Shown one piece after another: positions 1 through 11,250 of a DNA stretch of 64,000 nt. A model generated the notes under the pieces. It did not search any database. It worked only from the letters and a program-made list of their open reading frames with translations, and was not told where the DNA came from. Origin of the DNA: Diogma glabrata (lineage: Eukaryota > Arthropoda > Insecta > Diptera > Cylindrotomidae); assembly GCA_963693315.1 (NCBI GenBank), contig OY856186.1, forward strand, positions 72,747,909 through 72,811,908. The letters are read 5' to 3'. Within the stretch, counting starts at the first letter, position 1; each line of letters begins with the position of its first letter. Both the position numbers and the translations under genes were made by a program.

Positions 1-1157
1 CATTTGTACTATGAACTTAAGACTTTCTATCGTTTTTTTTGTAGAAATGTCACAAAGAGGTGTCACATCGCCTTTTTTAGTTACATTATTAGTTTTCTGT
101 TGTTGGCTTAATAATTATGAAAATATTTAATAGATAACAAAACCTGAGATTTCATACAAAAACAAAATAAAAAGAAATGATTTGCCTAAACAAACATGTT
201 CATATGACAAACTAACATGTCCCTGAAAAAATGATTTTGTTTACATTAGATTTTGTAATTTTTGGTTTTACAACAAAAATTTAATGTGTGTACAAATAAT
301 TGGGTGGTATTTGGCGGCATAACAGAGTTTACAATTTTATTTTATTCGAGCACTCAATTCACTCCTCAAAATAGTATTCATAAATAAAAAAATATTTATG
401 ATTTCAATATCGTTCTTCCTCGAAGAGTAATATTTTTAGTTTTTTGATTTCACTGCTTCGGAGTTTTTATATTATTTATTTTATTTTTTTTCTTTCATTT
501 CGTTTGCAAAAGAAGAAAATTAGTCCCTTTTCGTCATCCTTTTTATATATGTTCACATACATTATTTATTTTTTACGTTGGAAAAGATCAACTTTGAAAA
601 TATTTATTTTAATTTAAGAGTAATTACGATATTTTATTATTTTCACTGTTGTATTTGGGAGTGTTATATTTTTTTAAAGGTAATTGCTCTAAAAGAATAG
701 AGTAAAGGAGTGATATATGGACCGTTTCAAACTGTGGTATAAACCCAGTCAGTCCTATATGTCCCGTTAAGGTTAAGTGATAATAATTAAATGTGTATAT
801 TTTAAATAGCAACAAAAATGGAAGCTTATTGATTGGAACTTGTAGGTTATATTTTCTGGGATTGTTTTTCTATAGTTTCCGCTAACTTATCAACGATGTC
901 GTAAGATGACATATTCTGGTACCTTTGGAAAAGATTTTGCTAGCTGATGGCACTCTAGACCAGGTATGTTCGTACAAAAAAATAATATTTGATCAGCATT
1001 AAGTAATATTGATTCATCCACCTCTATTTTGTTTAATTATTAATTTGATGCGCGTAACAATTCTCCTTTTTTCCTTAATTACTGATTTGAGTTCATTTAG
1101 TGGTAAACACAACATCAATACATCACCAAGGTGATGACGTATTGAAGTTGAAACTAT
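1..1157. other. AT-rich non-coding flank, nothing recognised
   Basis: No open frame, RNA gene or repeat that I can support. The sequence is low-complexity AT-rich DNA like the rest of the non-coding window. Confidence 0.5.
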
Positions 1158-1160
1158 CAG

Positions 1161-1621
1161 GGGTGCGTTTCGAAATTAACCACGGTTAATCATAAGGTAA
1201 TAATGTCACTAATGTCATAGTCAAAATAGTGACCTCAAATATTAAATTAAAATTACCATAGTAAAGCTATCGAAGTTAAATTGTAAAAGACCGCTAAAAA
1301 TTCAAAATTAATAGAATCAAATAAAAATAATAACAATAACACATTTCAATAAATATTATTAAATACTTATTATATAATAATTAAATGTACGATATATTCA
1401 CAAAACAATATAATTTCTAACTTTTTTTTCCACAACAATTAAAATTTAATAAATTATATTCTGTTTTATAAATCGGTTGACGTGACAGCTGATTTTTATA
1501 GTTTTGGAACGATAGTACATCTGTCATCCAGTAAATTTTTTATTTTGCGGTTAATTATGGAACGACATTTGGTAGAGTAAAGTTAACCGCGGTTAACCAT
1601 AGTTAATTTCGAAACGCACCC
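1161..1621. mobile_element. Short TIR element (MITE), PIF/Harbinger-like
   Basis: Both ends carry the same inverted terminal sequence, starting GGGTGCGTTTCGAAATTAAC, followed by a GGTTAA-type subterminal palindrome. The right end reads as its reverse complement with two or three mismatches. CAG flanks both ends (1158-1160 and 1622-1624), which fits a 3 bp target duplication. The interior is AT-rich and has no coding capacity, so this is a non-autonomous copy of about 460 bp. GGG/CCC termini with a 3 bp duplication suggest PIF/Harbinger, but that superfamily normally duplicates TWA, so the assignment is tentative. Confidence 0.6.
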
Positions 1622-2060
1622 CAGTTGAAATTGAAATTATCAGTTTTCGATTGCGTTAACTTTTTCTGGTTGCCAATCAGTAAAACAAATACCAATAGCG
1701 GAGCACATACCAGTAATATCCGGGATGAATTAGCAGATGTAACATCGCTAGTTCTGACGAGCCTGATGAAGATATGAAGTACCGTTGTTAATGTTTCCTT
1801 ATGAAATCTTCTTAGATTCACTGATCCTCAGTAGTTCCAAATTCCATTTTATTTTACAATTATTAAAACACCAAACGCAAACATCTTAATTATCATTAAT
1901 GTAATTAAATCACAAATTTATTTTTCTTAAAAATGACGAATGTTTAACATTCAAAAATTTATTCAGAATTAAATCAAAAAAGAAAATACGAAAATTCTTT
2001 TCGACTATACCGAACAATTTTTTTTAGAGATCCAACACCGAATTATTATATATAATATCA

Positions 2061-2210
2061 CGAGTCGTCAAATAATAGTCGATTATTTTTCATAATCATT
2101 ATTACGAATGTCATTTGAGGTTAATTTTAATGAGGTTAAAATTTTTAACCTCAAATGGCATGAGTGGTAATGTTGAAAAATAATCGACTAATAATTGGGT
2201 GACGAGTTGT
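2061..2210. repeat. Imperfect foldback (hairpin) repeat
   Basis: About 65 bp at the left (from CGAGTCGTCA) return as the imperfect reverse complement at the right (ending GGTGACGAG). Both arms contain a TAGTCGATTATTTTTCA-type block and meet at TTGAGGTTAA/TTAACCTCAA. No coding capacity. Likely a short hairpin MITE; I did not identify a target duplication. Confidence 0.6.
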
Positions 2211-2283
2211 ATTTAGCAGACAATTTAACGAACAGAAATAGTAACATTATTTCATACAGCATAATCATACATAGTAAAATATT

Positions 2284-2402
2284 ATTTCATCTTAGTAGGC
2301 GCATAAATGTTATAAATTTGTAATTTATTTTTGACAAATAAACATAAACATGCAATCATTTATGAATGAAAACGGACATTTTTACTATTTGCAAATTGCA
2401 TT
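2284..2402. repeat. Dispersed repeat, copy 1 (partner at 62610-62727)
   Basis: About 118 bp with roughly 90% identity, in the same orientation, to 62610-62727. Both run from TTTCATCTT through AGGCGCATAAATG to TTTGCAAATTGCAT and share an uninterrupted block around AAACATGCAATCATTTATGA. Not a recognised family; probably part of an interspersed element whose boundaries I cannot place. Confidence 0.6.
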
Positions 2403-2490
2403 TTCACATAATTTTGTTTTAAATTAATATATTAAGCAGGCGGAAAATATTCGAAAATATTCGCTGTTTCTTCCTACCAGAAAAAAATAA

Positions 2491-2668
2491 TCGAAACAAA
2501 TCGTTTTGATTTGCTAAAAAATAGTAAATGAAGCGTTTTGATTGGACCTTATTGAAACTTTATTTAGTGAGTTGAATTGTCGAAACAATTCGTTTTGATT
2601 TGTTAAAAAATAGTAAATGAAGCGTTTTTATTGGACCTTATCGAAACTTTATTTAGTGAGTTGAATTG
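2491..2668. repeat. Two tandem copies of an 89 bp unit
   Basis: The unit beginning TCGAAACAA is repeated once with a handful of substitutions (2491-2579 and 2580-2668). Each copy includes AAATAGTAAATGAAGCGTTTT and a GTGAGTTGAATTGTC end. Simple local duplication with no reading frame. Confidence 0.75.
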
Positions 2669-3459
2669 TCAAAATTATTATTTTTTGTATTGCACTGCAT
2701 CCAAAAGAATTCAAAATTCGATAATTTGGTATAAGAATTTGTTCGATATAGTTGAAAAAAAATCACTATGTACCCAAAGAAACACCTAGCGCCGAGGCTC
2801 GAGTAAACCAAGAATCTATTTATTTCGAAAATAATTGCTTAAAATTTAAGCTCACAATTTTTCTCAGTCAAAACACCGAAATGGAACATCTAATAATTTT
2901 TCAATGCTTTTGTGAAAAAGTCTCAACCTCCACCACGGTCATCTCAAGGCTTGGTCGGATGACAAGACTGCAAAAATAATAAAATCAATGAAGCTATTTC
3001 TAATTTAATAATTTATAATAAATATTGTTCATATTAAGATGGCCAACTTACACGGATCGATCCAAGAAAACTCGGATTTTGAGTTCGAAAATCGGACGTA
3101 AAATACGCCGGACCACATTTGACCAAAAATACGCGAAATGCCCGGATTTCGTGTGACGAAAAATTTTTAAAATAAAACGTGAAGAAATAAGAGTATTTTC
3201 TGATGACTCCTTAACTGCTATTTTTCAAATATTCAAGAATAAAGTTTTCGTTTACTTAACTATTTTATATTGTTGCTCGTGTGATTCGTATATTTGATTA
3301 TTGGTTTAGAAACAAATTGTATTGTTATCAAAAATTTAAAAAAATCGATATATCAGTGGTGGCATCATGAACGCCGGCAATAATGTCATTCGACCACTCT
3401 TAATTATTTAAGTGCACGGTGCCAATGGTTACTCGATATTAAATTTTTCATATGTATTG
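2669..3459. other. Non-coding stretch, nothing recognised
   Basis: Only short open frames occur here (one of 75 codons at 2752-2979 resembles no family I know). No repeat structure was seen. Confidence 0.4.
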
Positions 3460-3750
3460 GACTCATCGACGGTACAATGGCAACATCTCAGACATCCATT
3501 TGGCAAGTCCCGATGTAGTAGCATGGATAGACTTGCTCGATATAAACATCTAATGTTCAAATGTCCTGCCCAATGTTCAAATATTTTACTTTTTACTTTT
3601 TAACTAAAAGACGCGCAATCAAATCGATTGTAAGTTCATTTAATGTGTACCCATGTTTTGTTTTAGGTAAATTTCATAGAAGAGTCTACCTTTTTTAAGT
3701 TTAATTTTAAATGTGTTACAACAAAAACCATACGCTAAATAAAATTGAAA
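3460..3750 (+). mobile_element. 5'-truncated LINE B copy (last codons plus 3' UTR)
   Basis: The frame starting near 3469 reads RRYNGNISDIHLASPDVVAW and continues to a TAA just after 3545. This is the C-terminus of the same LINE present nearly whole at 42170-45516, with a few substitutions. The 3' UTR matches base by base for about 190 bp, through the AAATCGATTGTAAGTTC block and a TAGGTA...TCTACCT stem-loop, to the terminal CCATACGCTAAATAAA. This is a typical 5'-truncated target-primed insertion. The truncation point near 3460 is approximate. Confidence 0.85.
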
Positions 3751-3941
3751 AATCAACATGGAAAGATGTTCAAAATGCAATGATGTGGATGATTGATTTA
3801 ATGCAAATATTTTGATGTGAAAGACGCCAATAAAGCTTTTCCACAATTTGCCTGCTTGTAGCCAAAATTAAATGGAGCATCAACACCATCTGCATCGTTT
3901 GCTCAAACAAAATGGACGAATTTTTTTCGTCATTTTGCTAA

Positions 3942-4166
3942 TCGAATAACCGAATTCCAGTAATTAATGAACCCACTAAGAGAGTATATTCCCATATAAA
4001 ACGACATTTGGACGCCAAAAAAAGGAGCACAAAAAAATCAATAATCAATAAATACCGTGTAAAACCAGAAGATTTGTTCTATTCGCCAGATATCAAGGTT
4101 TACGAAACATCTGAAGAAGACAGTTCTGATGAGTTTAGCAACAACACAAACGTGATTTTCATATAA
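3942..4166 (+). pseudogene. Unidentified 75-codon open frame, exon- or transposon-like
   Basis: An uninterrupted frame, unusually long for this base composition, encodes a basic stretch (IKRHLDAKKRSTKKS) followed by an acidic, serine-rich tail (ETSEEDSSDEF) and a TAA at 4164-4166. It has no ATG near its start. I do not recognise the protein. The basic-then-acidic character suggests the tail of a DNA-binding or transposase protein, but that is inference. TTTGCCTGCT occurs just before it (3847) and twice after it (4388, 4408), so it may lie inside a mobile element bounded by that repeat. Confidence 0.3.
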
Positions 4167-4669
4167 TATTTTTTTTCAGTCATTTTTAAGTAGCTTCTAA
4201 CAATAGAAATATAGTAGATTCTTGTATGAGCTTAGAAAATTGGCAATTCTTCACGAGGATGAAGTTTACGGAACGGGCAAATTAATAGCTTTTGTTTTCA
4301 AGATACAATTTTTCTCAGTGGATCATCCTATGCAAATACAAGATGCTATTTTATCCGCGACTGCAAAATATTTCCAATAATTTACAGTTTGCCTGCTTAA
4401 TATACAGTTTGCCTGCTAAAGTTTTTATCAACCATTAAAAAGACATCGTAGACATCATAGAAAAACATTTTCACTTTAAATTTTATATATTGTTCTCATT
4501 CTAATGTTTTGATATTACTATATTAAAAAATGTTAAGATTTGATTTTGTTAGGGAATATTTAACGATCAATACATTCTTCAAGAGTTTAGAAAAAGTATG
4601 ACATTACAATGGAAGACATTCACATGGAATGCATATATGTACTTTATAGCAGTCGTAGTTCGAGTAGCA
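4167..4669. other. Non-coding, with paired TTTGCCTGCT motifs
   Basis: Nothing coding. The motif TTTGCCTGCT occurs at 4388 and 4408 and also at 3847, which suggests remnants of a repeat end. No family was recognised. Confidence 0.35.
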
Positions 4670-4849
4670 CTGCGAACTGGAAATCAATTGTGCTTAACCC
4701 TGATTTTGTTATACCGCAGATAATGTCGATGCAACAGCATAATATGCAATGGGGTCGAATCAGAGTACCTTGACGTAGTTAATCAGTTGTATTGGACTAA
4801 TGTTTTATGGTAGAGGAAGAGCTAGTCTCTCTTGACATAGCTTAATGTA

Positions 4850-7743
4850 TCAGTGCCATGCAAGTTCAGAGCAGCTGCAGATAATGTGTTCCATGGTTTC
4901 TGCCCCGAGTGGCAGAATCTGCATCTGTCGGAGGCAGCACGGAGTAGTTTGTTAAAGTGGTAATTTATCGGACCATGTCATGACAGGCACCATGTTAAGA
5001 TCTTCAGAGACTCTCTTTCAAGATCGATTGTTTTAAGAAGGGAGACGGTGAAGTTGCCTGAAAACTATTTTGAATGGAGTAGACCTTAACGCATACCACA
5101 TAGTGTTTATTTTGTTTCTGTTACAACTCATTGTTAATCCAAAGCAGGGTTCTTAATCAATGTACTCTGTAGTGGCACCCTTCTTAGCTAGTGAGTCTGC
5201 TACTACATCGCCGTATACTCCTGTGTGACCAGGTACCCACACAAGCAAAACGCGGTTAGTTTCTGTAATTTTTTGTTAATTTTAAAAGCATTCCCAATCT
5301 ATCTTTGAGTTGAAACGCGTCGATTTCAGAGTCAATAGCGTCGCCTATCAGAAATAATGTAAATATAAATGTATTCTATTTCGGCACACAGCATTGCATA
5401 GTAGTTGATGGCAAGACAAAGGTTTTGGCTTGAAGTACTGTTGCAGAGATACCCAGTACTGACGTTGGTTTCGTCATGAGGTCAAACGTCGCTCCACAAG
5501 TGTCTTCATTGGTTCGGGATCCATCCGTAATCCGTATATCAGATGCAGGCATTGGATGCTAGTGTTTCTAAGTAGCTCTATATCTCTTCTGTGGGTCATA
5601 TTTTGACAATAACCCGTCTATCTAGATCAGTGACATTCGGCATACAGTCCGAAATGTGGTAAGTCTTTACTACGTTCTGCAGTTCCGAGAGGATCGTTAG
5701 ATGACCGGTTAGGTTACCAGGTTTGAGTGTTTCGACTAACTGCAGTCTGTGAGCACTATGATGTTTAGTTGCAATGGTGGAAATAGGGGAAGTTTCTTCA
5801 TTGGAGATGTTGGTGTGATTCTAAATGCACATGCGGAACAGAGCTCTGTAGTTGTGTGAGTACTGTAGCACTACAGAGGCCAAGCCGGAAATGTTCAGCT
5901 TATTTAGAAGATCATCCGCGACTTTCCACCAGAGCAATGGCGAGAGTACCCCTCCCTGGTGACAACGACAGTTTCCGACGTATTTTTTAGTGTGGCTGTA
6001 ATTTTCCAGCTCTGTAGCATGTAGCATAAATGTGCTTGTGTTCCAAATTGCTCTGAATTTCTTTCAAGACTTTGTGCAATGCCGTTTCCGTAAATTTCCT
6101 GGTTTGGAATGCATACTGCATACACACCGAATGTAATAATTCAGCACCTTTTCCATCGTTTTCAGAAGAACAGATCCAAGACTTATTGGCCAGTATGATT
6201 TGGTTTCGTTCGATTTCTTTCCTGGCTTGGGTATGAATGCAATTCGGGCTTCTCTCTATATCTGAGGACTGTACGCAAGACTTAAACAGACGCACGAGAT
6301 ATGGGAGAATGGTTGTTAAATATCTGAGCTGGAAGATCGAGAATCTTTGTTGCCTCCTGGGTATTTGAACGGTTTGACCAATTTGATTACCCAAAATATT
6401 CTGCTGCGGAGAAAATATTTATTTGGCTGTTTGGTCTGAAACCTTCCTAGTTTCAGCATCCAACGGACAAGAGTTTGGTATATTCTCCTCTTCTGAATTG
6501 TCGTACAGCCTCCAGATTGAACCCAAATGGTTTGTGTGATCAGACGCAAGCACTTTTTGGAGTCGAGCTGCACCCGATAGACTGTCGATTGTTTCACAGA
6601 GCTCTCTCAAACTATTACTTTTTGATTGTCTAAGTTCTTTGTTGTAGTTGGTAGTAGGCAATTGGTACTCCGTCCAGTTGTTTGTTCTTTTTGCTTGCGG
6701 GCATGCGAACTAAAAAAAAATCCTCTCTGAATCCTCTCAAAATTTTCGTTCCACCAAGGCACATCTCTGGTTCTTCTAGACTTTTGAATCGGAGAATTGT
6801 GGTGGTATGCTTCAGTCATAACAACCGGCAGGTAGTTTGCCGCATAGTTGAGATTATTTGTGGAGTTGATCCAGCCACATTCGCCTACATTATCCCGAAG
6901 ATGCACTTTAAAGAGATTCCAATCATCCTGTCTTGGGTTCATCAAATGTAGAGCTTTCTCCGGTTGGTGTTCTATGTTAAAGGATATTTATGCGTGGTCC
7001 GACATTGAAGCTACATCCGAGACATGCCAGATACTGATAAGATTTTCGGGGATGTTGTTGCCCAGAGTAAGGTCCAGGACCTCTTTTCTCTTCCATTTCT
7101 AAAGGTGGGTTTGCTGCTTTTGTTTACTATAACTATCTTATTTCTATTTAGGAATTGGAGCTACAACTGATGTTACTACTATTTTGTATTGATGTTACTA
7201 CTAACCCACACGGTGTGATGAGCAATGGCTTATCAGGTGGCGATTCTCCCATCTCCTGGGAAGTACACTGATGCTTAAATGAAATTGCAAACTTCGCTAT
7301 GGAGAAGAGGAATTTCAATCTGCACAGCTGTTAGATCTCTGCAAATGAATTCTGTTAAGGGAAATACTTTTAAGCGTTTGATGAAGAGAACCGAAATTTT
7401 GGGTTCCTCCTGGACTGAGAAGTATATCAGTTGTATGTTTTTGTTGGTCGATAGACCTTTTAGTTTTTGTTGTCTGCCCATGGTTCCTGGATGAATAAAA
7501 TATCGTAAGCAAAATATCGTTAGTTGAGGCCATTGCTGACCTGTGCAAGTTAATTTGAACGCAACATACTCTGGGCATTTTTTCCGATTCCTTTGCGTAG
7601 TCTGGAAGGTAAGATATAAGCCTAAGAGGTCGAGGAAGCTCGTTTTCTTTTAGCTTACGTACCTGTACTTTTCCGATCATTATCCTCGGTACCGCATTTG
7701 CAACCCTCTGCGCCGATGTATTATCGACACAGTTAAGCAGCAA
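4850..7743 (-). pseudogene. LINE A ORF2 remnant (endonuclease, RT, RNase H, zinc knuckle)
   Basis: Fragments in several frames are recognisable. The endonuclease start reads VQINLHRSAMAST near 7560, a typical LINE opening strand. A PWWNENFERIQRG linker lies near 6730. An RT piece resembling the QGGVLSPLLW palm region lies near 5950, with the catalytic YADD position decayed to YSHN. The RNase H start has an ITDGSR motif near 5525, and its end reads VPGHTGVYGDVVADSLAKKG near 5190. A CRFCHSG...HIIC zinc knuckle lies near 4880. Stops and frame changes throughout mean it makes no functional protein. The normal product nicks target DNA and reverse-transcribes its own RNA. Confidence 0.8.
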
Positions 7744-8090
7744 CCAACCACTTTTTGTAGCAGTTTTTGTCTTGTGAAGTGAGGTTTAATAGCCTCGAAT
7801 TCTCGCTCTACTACCAAATCCATGAGCAGTCTGTCTAGCTCGTTGAGCTGCTCAGAACTTCAGCAGCAACGTACACTTTGATGCGTTTGGTGACATCACT
7901 GAATTTTGGAGGTACAATTGTACAGGCAAAATTGCTTGCAATGTCCCCTAGTCCATGTTGTGGTCGGTCGCTGGCAGGTGACTTGTGCCGTTTGACTTCA
8001 GATGTATCTATCTGTGGAGAGTTCTACGGATCAGGACTTATTTGCTACTCTTGTAACCTGTGTCCTTTCTTATATCTACTACCTTCAGAG

Positions 8091-8627
8091 CTAGCTCCTT
8101 AGGTATCCAACCTTTACCAGAATAGCCAGGCCAAAGGATTTGGGAAAGGCACATATTTGTATGGGTTTCTCTTGAGAGAGGCCTTCATTTAATACTGCAC
8201 TCCTTCGTTTTATGTTTGTGGCAAGAAAGTATTGCGGCTGATTGTCGGATCGAGGGACATCTGGTTCCATAAGGTCAATTAATTCTATTATATTGGACAC
8301 ATGTATATTAGTTACCTTTCGGTATATATTGGACGTGATGGTTACTGCTGACATGTAAATTTCACTATTGGATTCTGAGTCACATGCGGCACTCCCAATT
8401 CCCGATTCCGGAACCGAAGCAGAATCGTTTACAAACTGCTGATCTTCTTCTTCCGACAGGTCTGACGTGCCAGAGCACTTTTTTTTGATTGGCACTCGGT
8501 ATGTCATATGTGATATAACCGTAGAGCTGGGTGAGACTATCGTTGACCTTAATACTTCGGTTGCCGGAATGAATATGTTCTGATAAATCAGGCACGATTT
8601 TTGAGTCCGACGAACCCAAGTTTGCAT
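8091..8627 (-). pseudogene. LINE A ORF1-like remnant
   Basis: A 178-codon open frame lies directly upstream, in element order, of the endonuclease. It is rich in Ser, Glu and Asp in its middle (SEEEDQQFVNDSASVPESG). By position it corresponds to the ORF1 (gag-like) protein of LINE A. No RNA-binding fold or CCHC finger is evident. A similar stretch occurs at 50430-50780, which supports it being element sequence rather than a host gene. Functional status: decayed or partial. Confidence 0.5.
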
Positions 8628-9344
8628 TTAATGTATTTGGTGATATATTTAGAGAAGGATCACTCTCGTCTTTATTTTTAAGTACATAATTATCAGGTGG
8701 TTTGATAAAAATTAGAGAGTAAAAATGGTACGTTTTGTTTACTGTGGTAAGGCTATATTGAAACTGATAGACGCTCGGTATCCAGAGTTCCGTGCTTTTT
8801 TAAAAAATAAAGTTAAGCATGTTTAGTATTAATTATAATGAATTATAAATAAACGTCTCTGAATAGCCGATGCCATGCCAACTAGGGATTATGATTGTGT
8901 TTGAAATAAATTAAGTTTCTTTGAAAAATTTATGAACGTTAACCTTAAAGCTTTGAGGATTAAAGCTAATGGGGAAAACCCATGATGGTAAGGCATTCCA
9001 GAAACGAGAGACTCTGTTAAAAAGTCATGCTGAAAAGCAACAGCTCTGCATCTTTTTATTTGAACCGTAAAAGGATGGGCCACAGTAGTGGCTCTGGTAA
9101 AACGCAAGATGTTTGCTAGTTCAGGTAAAATTAATTTAATCTTTGTGGAAGTTCGTTCATTCATAATATATTTGTAGAAAATTCCAAACCAGCAACATTT
9201 CGTCTGTGCTGCAAGAAATCAAGCTAATTAGTAACAATTGAGTTGTCAATCAGATTAACAGCTCTGCGCTGAACAAAATCAAGGTACTTCAAAGAACTAA
9301 AAAATGCTCCACTCCATATGCGAAAACATTATTTCATACACGGA

Positions 9345-9466
9345 CGTATTTTTAATAAAATGTGTTGTGTAGTAGGCATTACAATATGTGACACAACAAC
9401 ACATAAAACCTTTTAAGACCAAGGTCCCACAACAACATGCGTTCTAAGGATGTTAATGGACGCAAA
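9345..9466 (-). mobile_element. LINE E 3' end inserted in LINE D
   Basis: The reverse complement matches the last codons and 3' UTR of LINE E at 49050-49168: RTHVVVGPWS versus RTPVVVGPRP, then a shared block TATGTGTTGTTGTG and the end ACACAACACATTTTATTA. It is a severely 5'-truncated copy of about 120 bp. It lies where LINE D coding sequence is interrupted, so it entered after LINE D. Confidence 0.7.
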
Positions 9467-9469
9467 TGT

Positions 9470-10005
9470 TTGTTTTTGTTTTTTTTTATTTTTTTTTTTG
9501 TTAAATAATGGATAACTAAACAATAAATCCCATCACATATAAAATATGACATACGCCAATATTTCGTGATGGGATAGGGAAAATAAAAATAAAATAAGAA
9601 ATAAAAAGCAAATTTTTTTTAAAAATTTGCAGGAACAAAACTAAAATGGGTTTGCCAATAGTCCAGCTAATGGCATAATACTTGATTATGTAACGTACTA
9701 TCTTCCTCAATGATTAAAGCTCAGATATATTTTTATATGAAGGCTCGTTTCTTCGAGCAAGTTACAGTGTGTCATCATCAAGGAATATTCATTAGCTAAG
9801 ATTGAGAGTGCTACCGTTGACCAAATAAAGTTCATCCGCCTGCACTCCTAAGATATCACTTTGGCTAGTTATATCTCACTGTTATTGCCAGTGGTGTGTG
9901 ATATCTCATGTTAACTCATATGCCAATAGTAGGGACTGGAGTATGCGGGCTTGTCATACCCATAGATCAAAGATAAAAAATCAAATTAACAAATTAATAT
10001 AAAAA
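9470..10005 (-). mobile_element. Unclassified unit with A-rich tail
   Basis: About 530 bp of unrelated sequence sit between the LINE E fragment and the resumption of LINE D. On the - strand the unit ends in a long A-rich tail (T-rich on the + strand, 9470-9502). This is consistent with a retroposed non-coding unit (SINE- or transcript-like), but I see no tRNA promoter boxes. Boundaries are inferred only from the flanking LINE D reading. Confidence 0.35.
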
Positions 10006-11250
10006 CTGATCCCTCCATGCGTGAAAAAGATTTGTAAAATCGATAAAAGTAAAATCCATCGTAAAAAAGATAAAAGATTTGTATATGAAAAGAGCTGTTC
10101 GCTATTGAAAACTTACGACATCGCCTTTAAAAGCCTAATTTTTGAACAGCGTTCTTAGTTAGACTAAAAATATGAAAATACCATTTCAAATAATTTTCAA
10201 CTTCTACTTCTACAGTCTACAAGATGCTTTCTCTACAAGATTTTTAGTGTCAAACTTCAATTGAAATAGATTAGGTGTGGATATTTTAGAAAAAAAACAA
10301 AACTATATTTTACTCGTATCGAATTCAACACTTTTAGCAAACCCCCTATTCAAAATAGTGTTAAGGTCATTGTTTAATGAATTTATCATAATTGATCGAC
10401 AGTTATTAAGCGCTAACGGTGAATATAATTTAGGCTTTTCATGAGATGCATGAAGCGTGCTATAATCAGCGAAACTATAAATAGGACTAATTGTTCAATC
10501 TAATAAAACCTTAAAATAAATAAAAAAAAGAGTTGGTGACAAAACAAAATGGGGAACGCCTGCATTAGTTGAAAATATTTTCGAAGAAACACTATATCAA
10601 CATTGATCTTGAATTTCCGCTCGGAAATAAACCTTGGTATCCAAATAAGTTGTTCATCCAAATTCTAAACCATAACATCTTAATTTGCAAATAAGATTGT
10701 TGTGCCAAACTTTGCCAAATGCTTTGAATATATCACTGGGCAACACTGAAAGCTTCACCATGATTTTCAAGCCACTTGTTTCAGACATGAGTGACAAAAG
10801 AAAGTAAATCTCCCGTCGTTCTTCCTTTTCGGAAGCCGTATTGTCTTTCATTGAGTAGTTTTAAAGACTCTAAGAAGCTCATTAGATTAAAATTAATGTG
10901 TAATTAAAGGTCTGTAATTTGTTGGATGAGATTTACTACTTTTTTAGGAACTGGTTGTACGCTTGCCATTTTCCACATTTTAGAAAAAACTCCTTTCTTT
11001 TCTGAGAAATAAAAAATTTGAGTGATGCTTGGTGCCCTAGTAAATGATTTAAGATTAATTGGAGGAATACGATCAGGACCAGATGCTTTGTTAGTATTGA
11101 TTTGTAATAGTTTTACGAAAAATTATAAACACCATTATGTATGAAACTCTAGAAATCGGCTAAGGTATGAAATTGGGTTCGTTTAGTGTACAATTTTTAG
11201 AGAAATAATTACCCAGAAGATTGGCTTTTTATTTTATGTCAATGACCGGC

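Larger units (their letters stand above)
4670..8690 (-). mobile_element. LINE A: degraded RNase H-encoding non-LTR retrotransposon
   Basis: Reading the - strand from right to left gives an ORF1-like region (8627-8091), an endonuclease region (about 7743-7270), RT pieces (about 6945-5820) and an RNase H plus a zinc-knuckle tail (about 5560-4850), all broken by many stops and frameshifts. The order and content match non-LTR retrotransposons with an apurinic-type endonuclease and an RNase H domain (I/LOA/Outcast-like clades). I cannot choose the clade by eye. Related fragments lie at 41980-42158, 45528-46030, 50430-50780 and 51540-51790. The ends are approximate. Confidence 0.8.
8800..11250 (-). 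mobile_element. LINE D: degraded Jockey/CR1-type retrotransposon
   Basis: On the - strand, RT blocks appear in order. An N-terminal KANLLGNYFSKN piece lies near 11220; NTNKASGPDRIPPINLKSF lies near 11090; VALD-type DIFKAFGKVWHNNLICKL lies near 10700; NAGVPHFVLSPTLF lies near 10540, where the usual VPQG is damaged; the catalytic box reads FADY instead of FADD near 10460; and YFHIFSLTKNAVQKLGF lies near 10150. After an interruption (about 9330-10010) the C-terminus resumes with YLDFVQ/RRAVNLID and ends at a stop at 8889. Multiple frameshifts make it dead. The RT motifs are those of Jockey/CR1-like LINEs. Confidence 0.8.
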
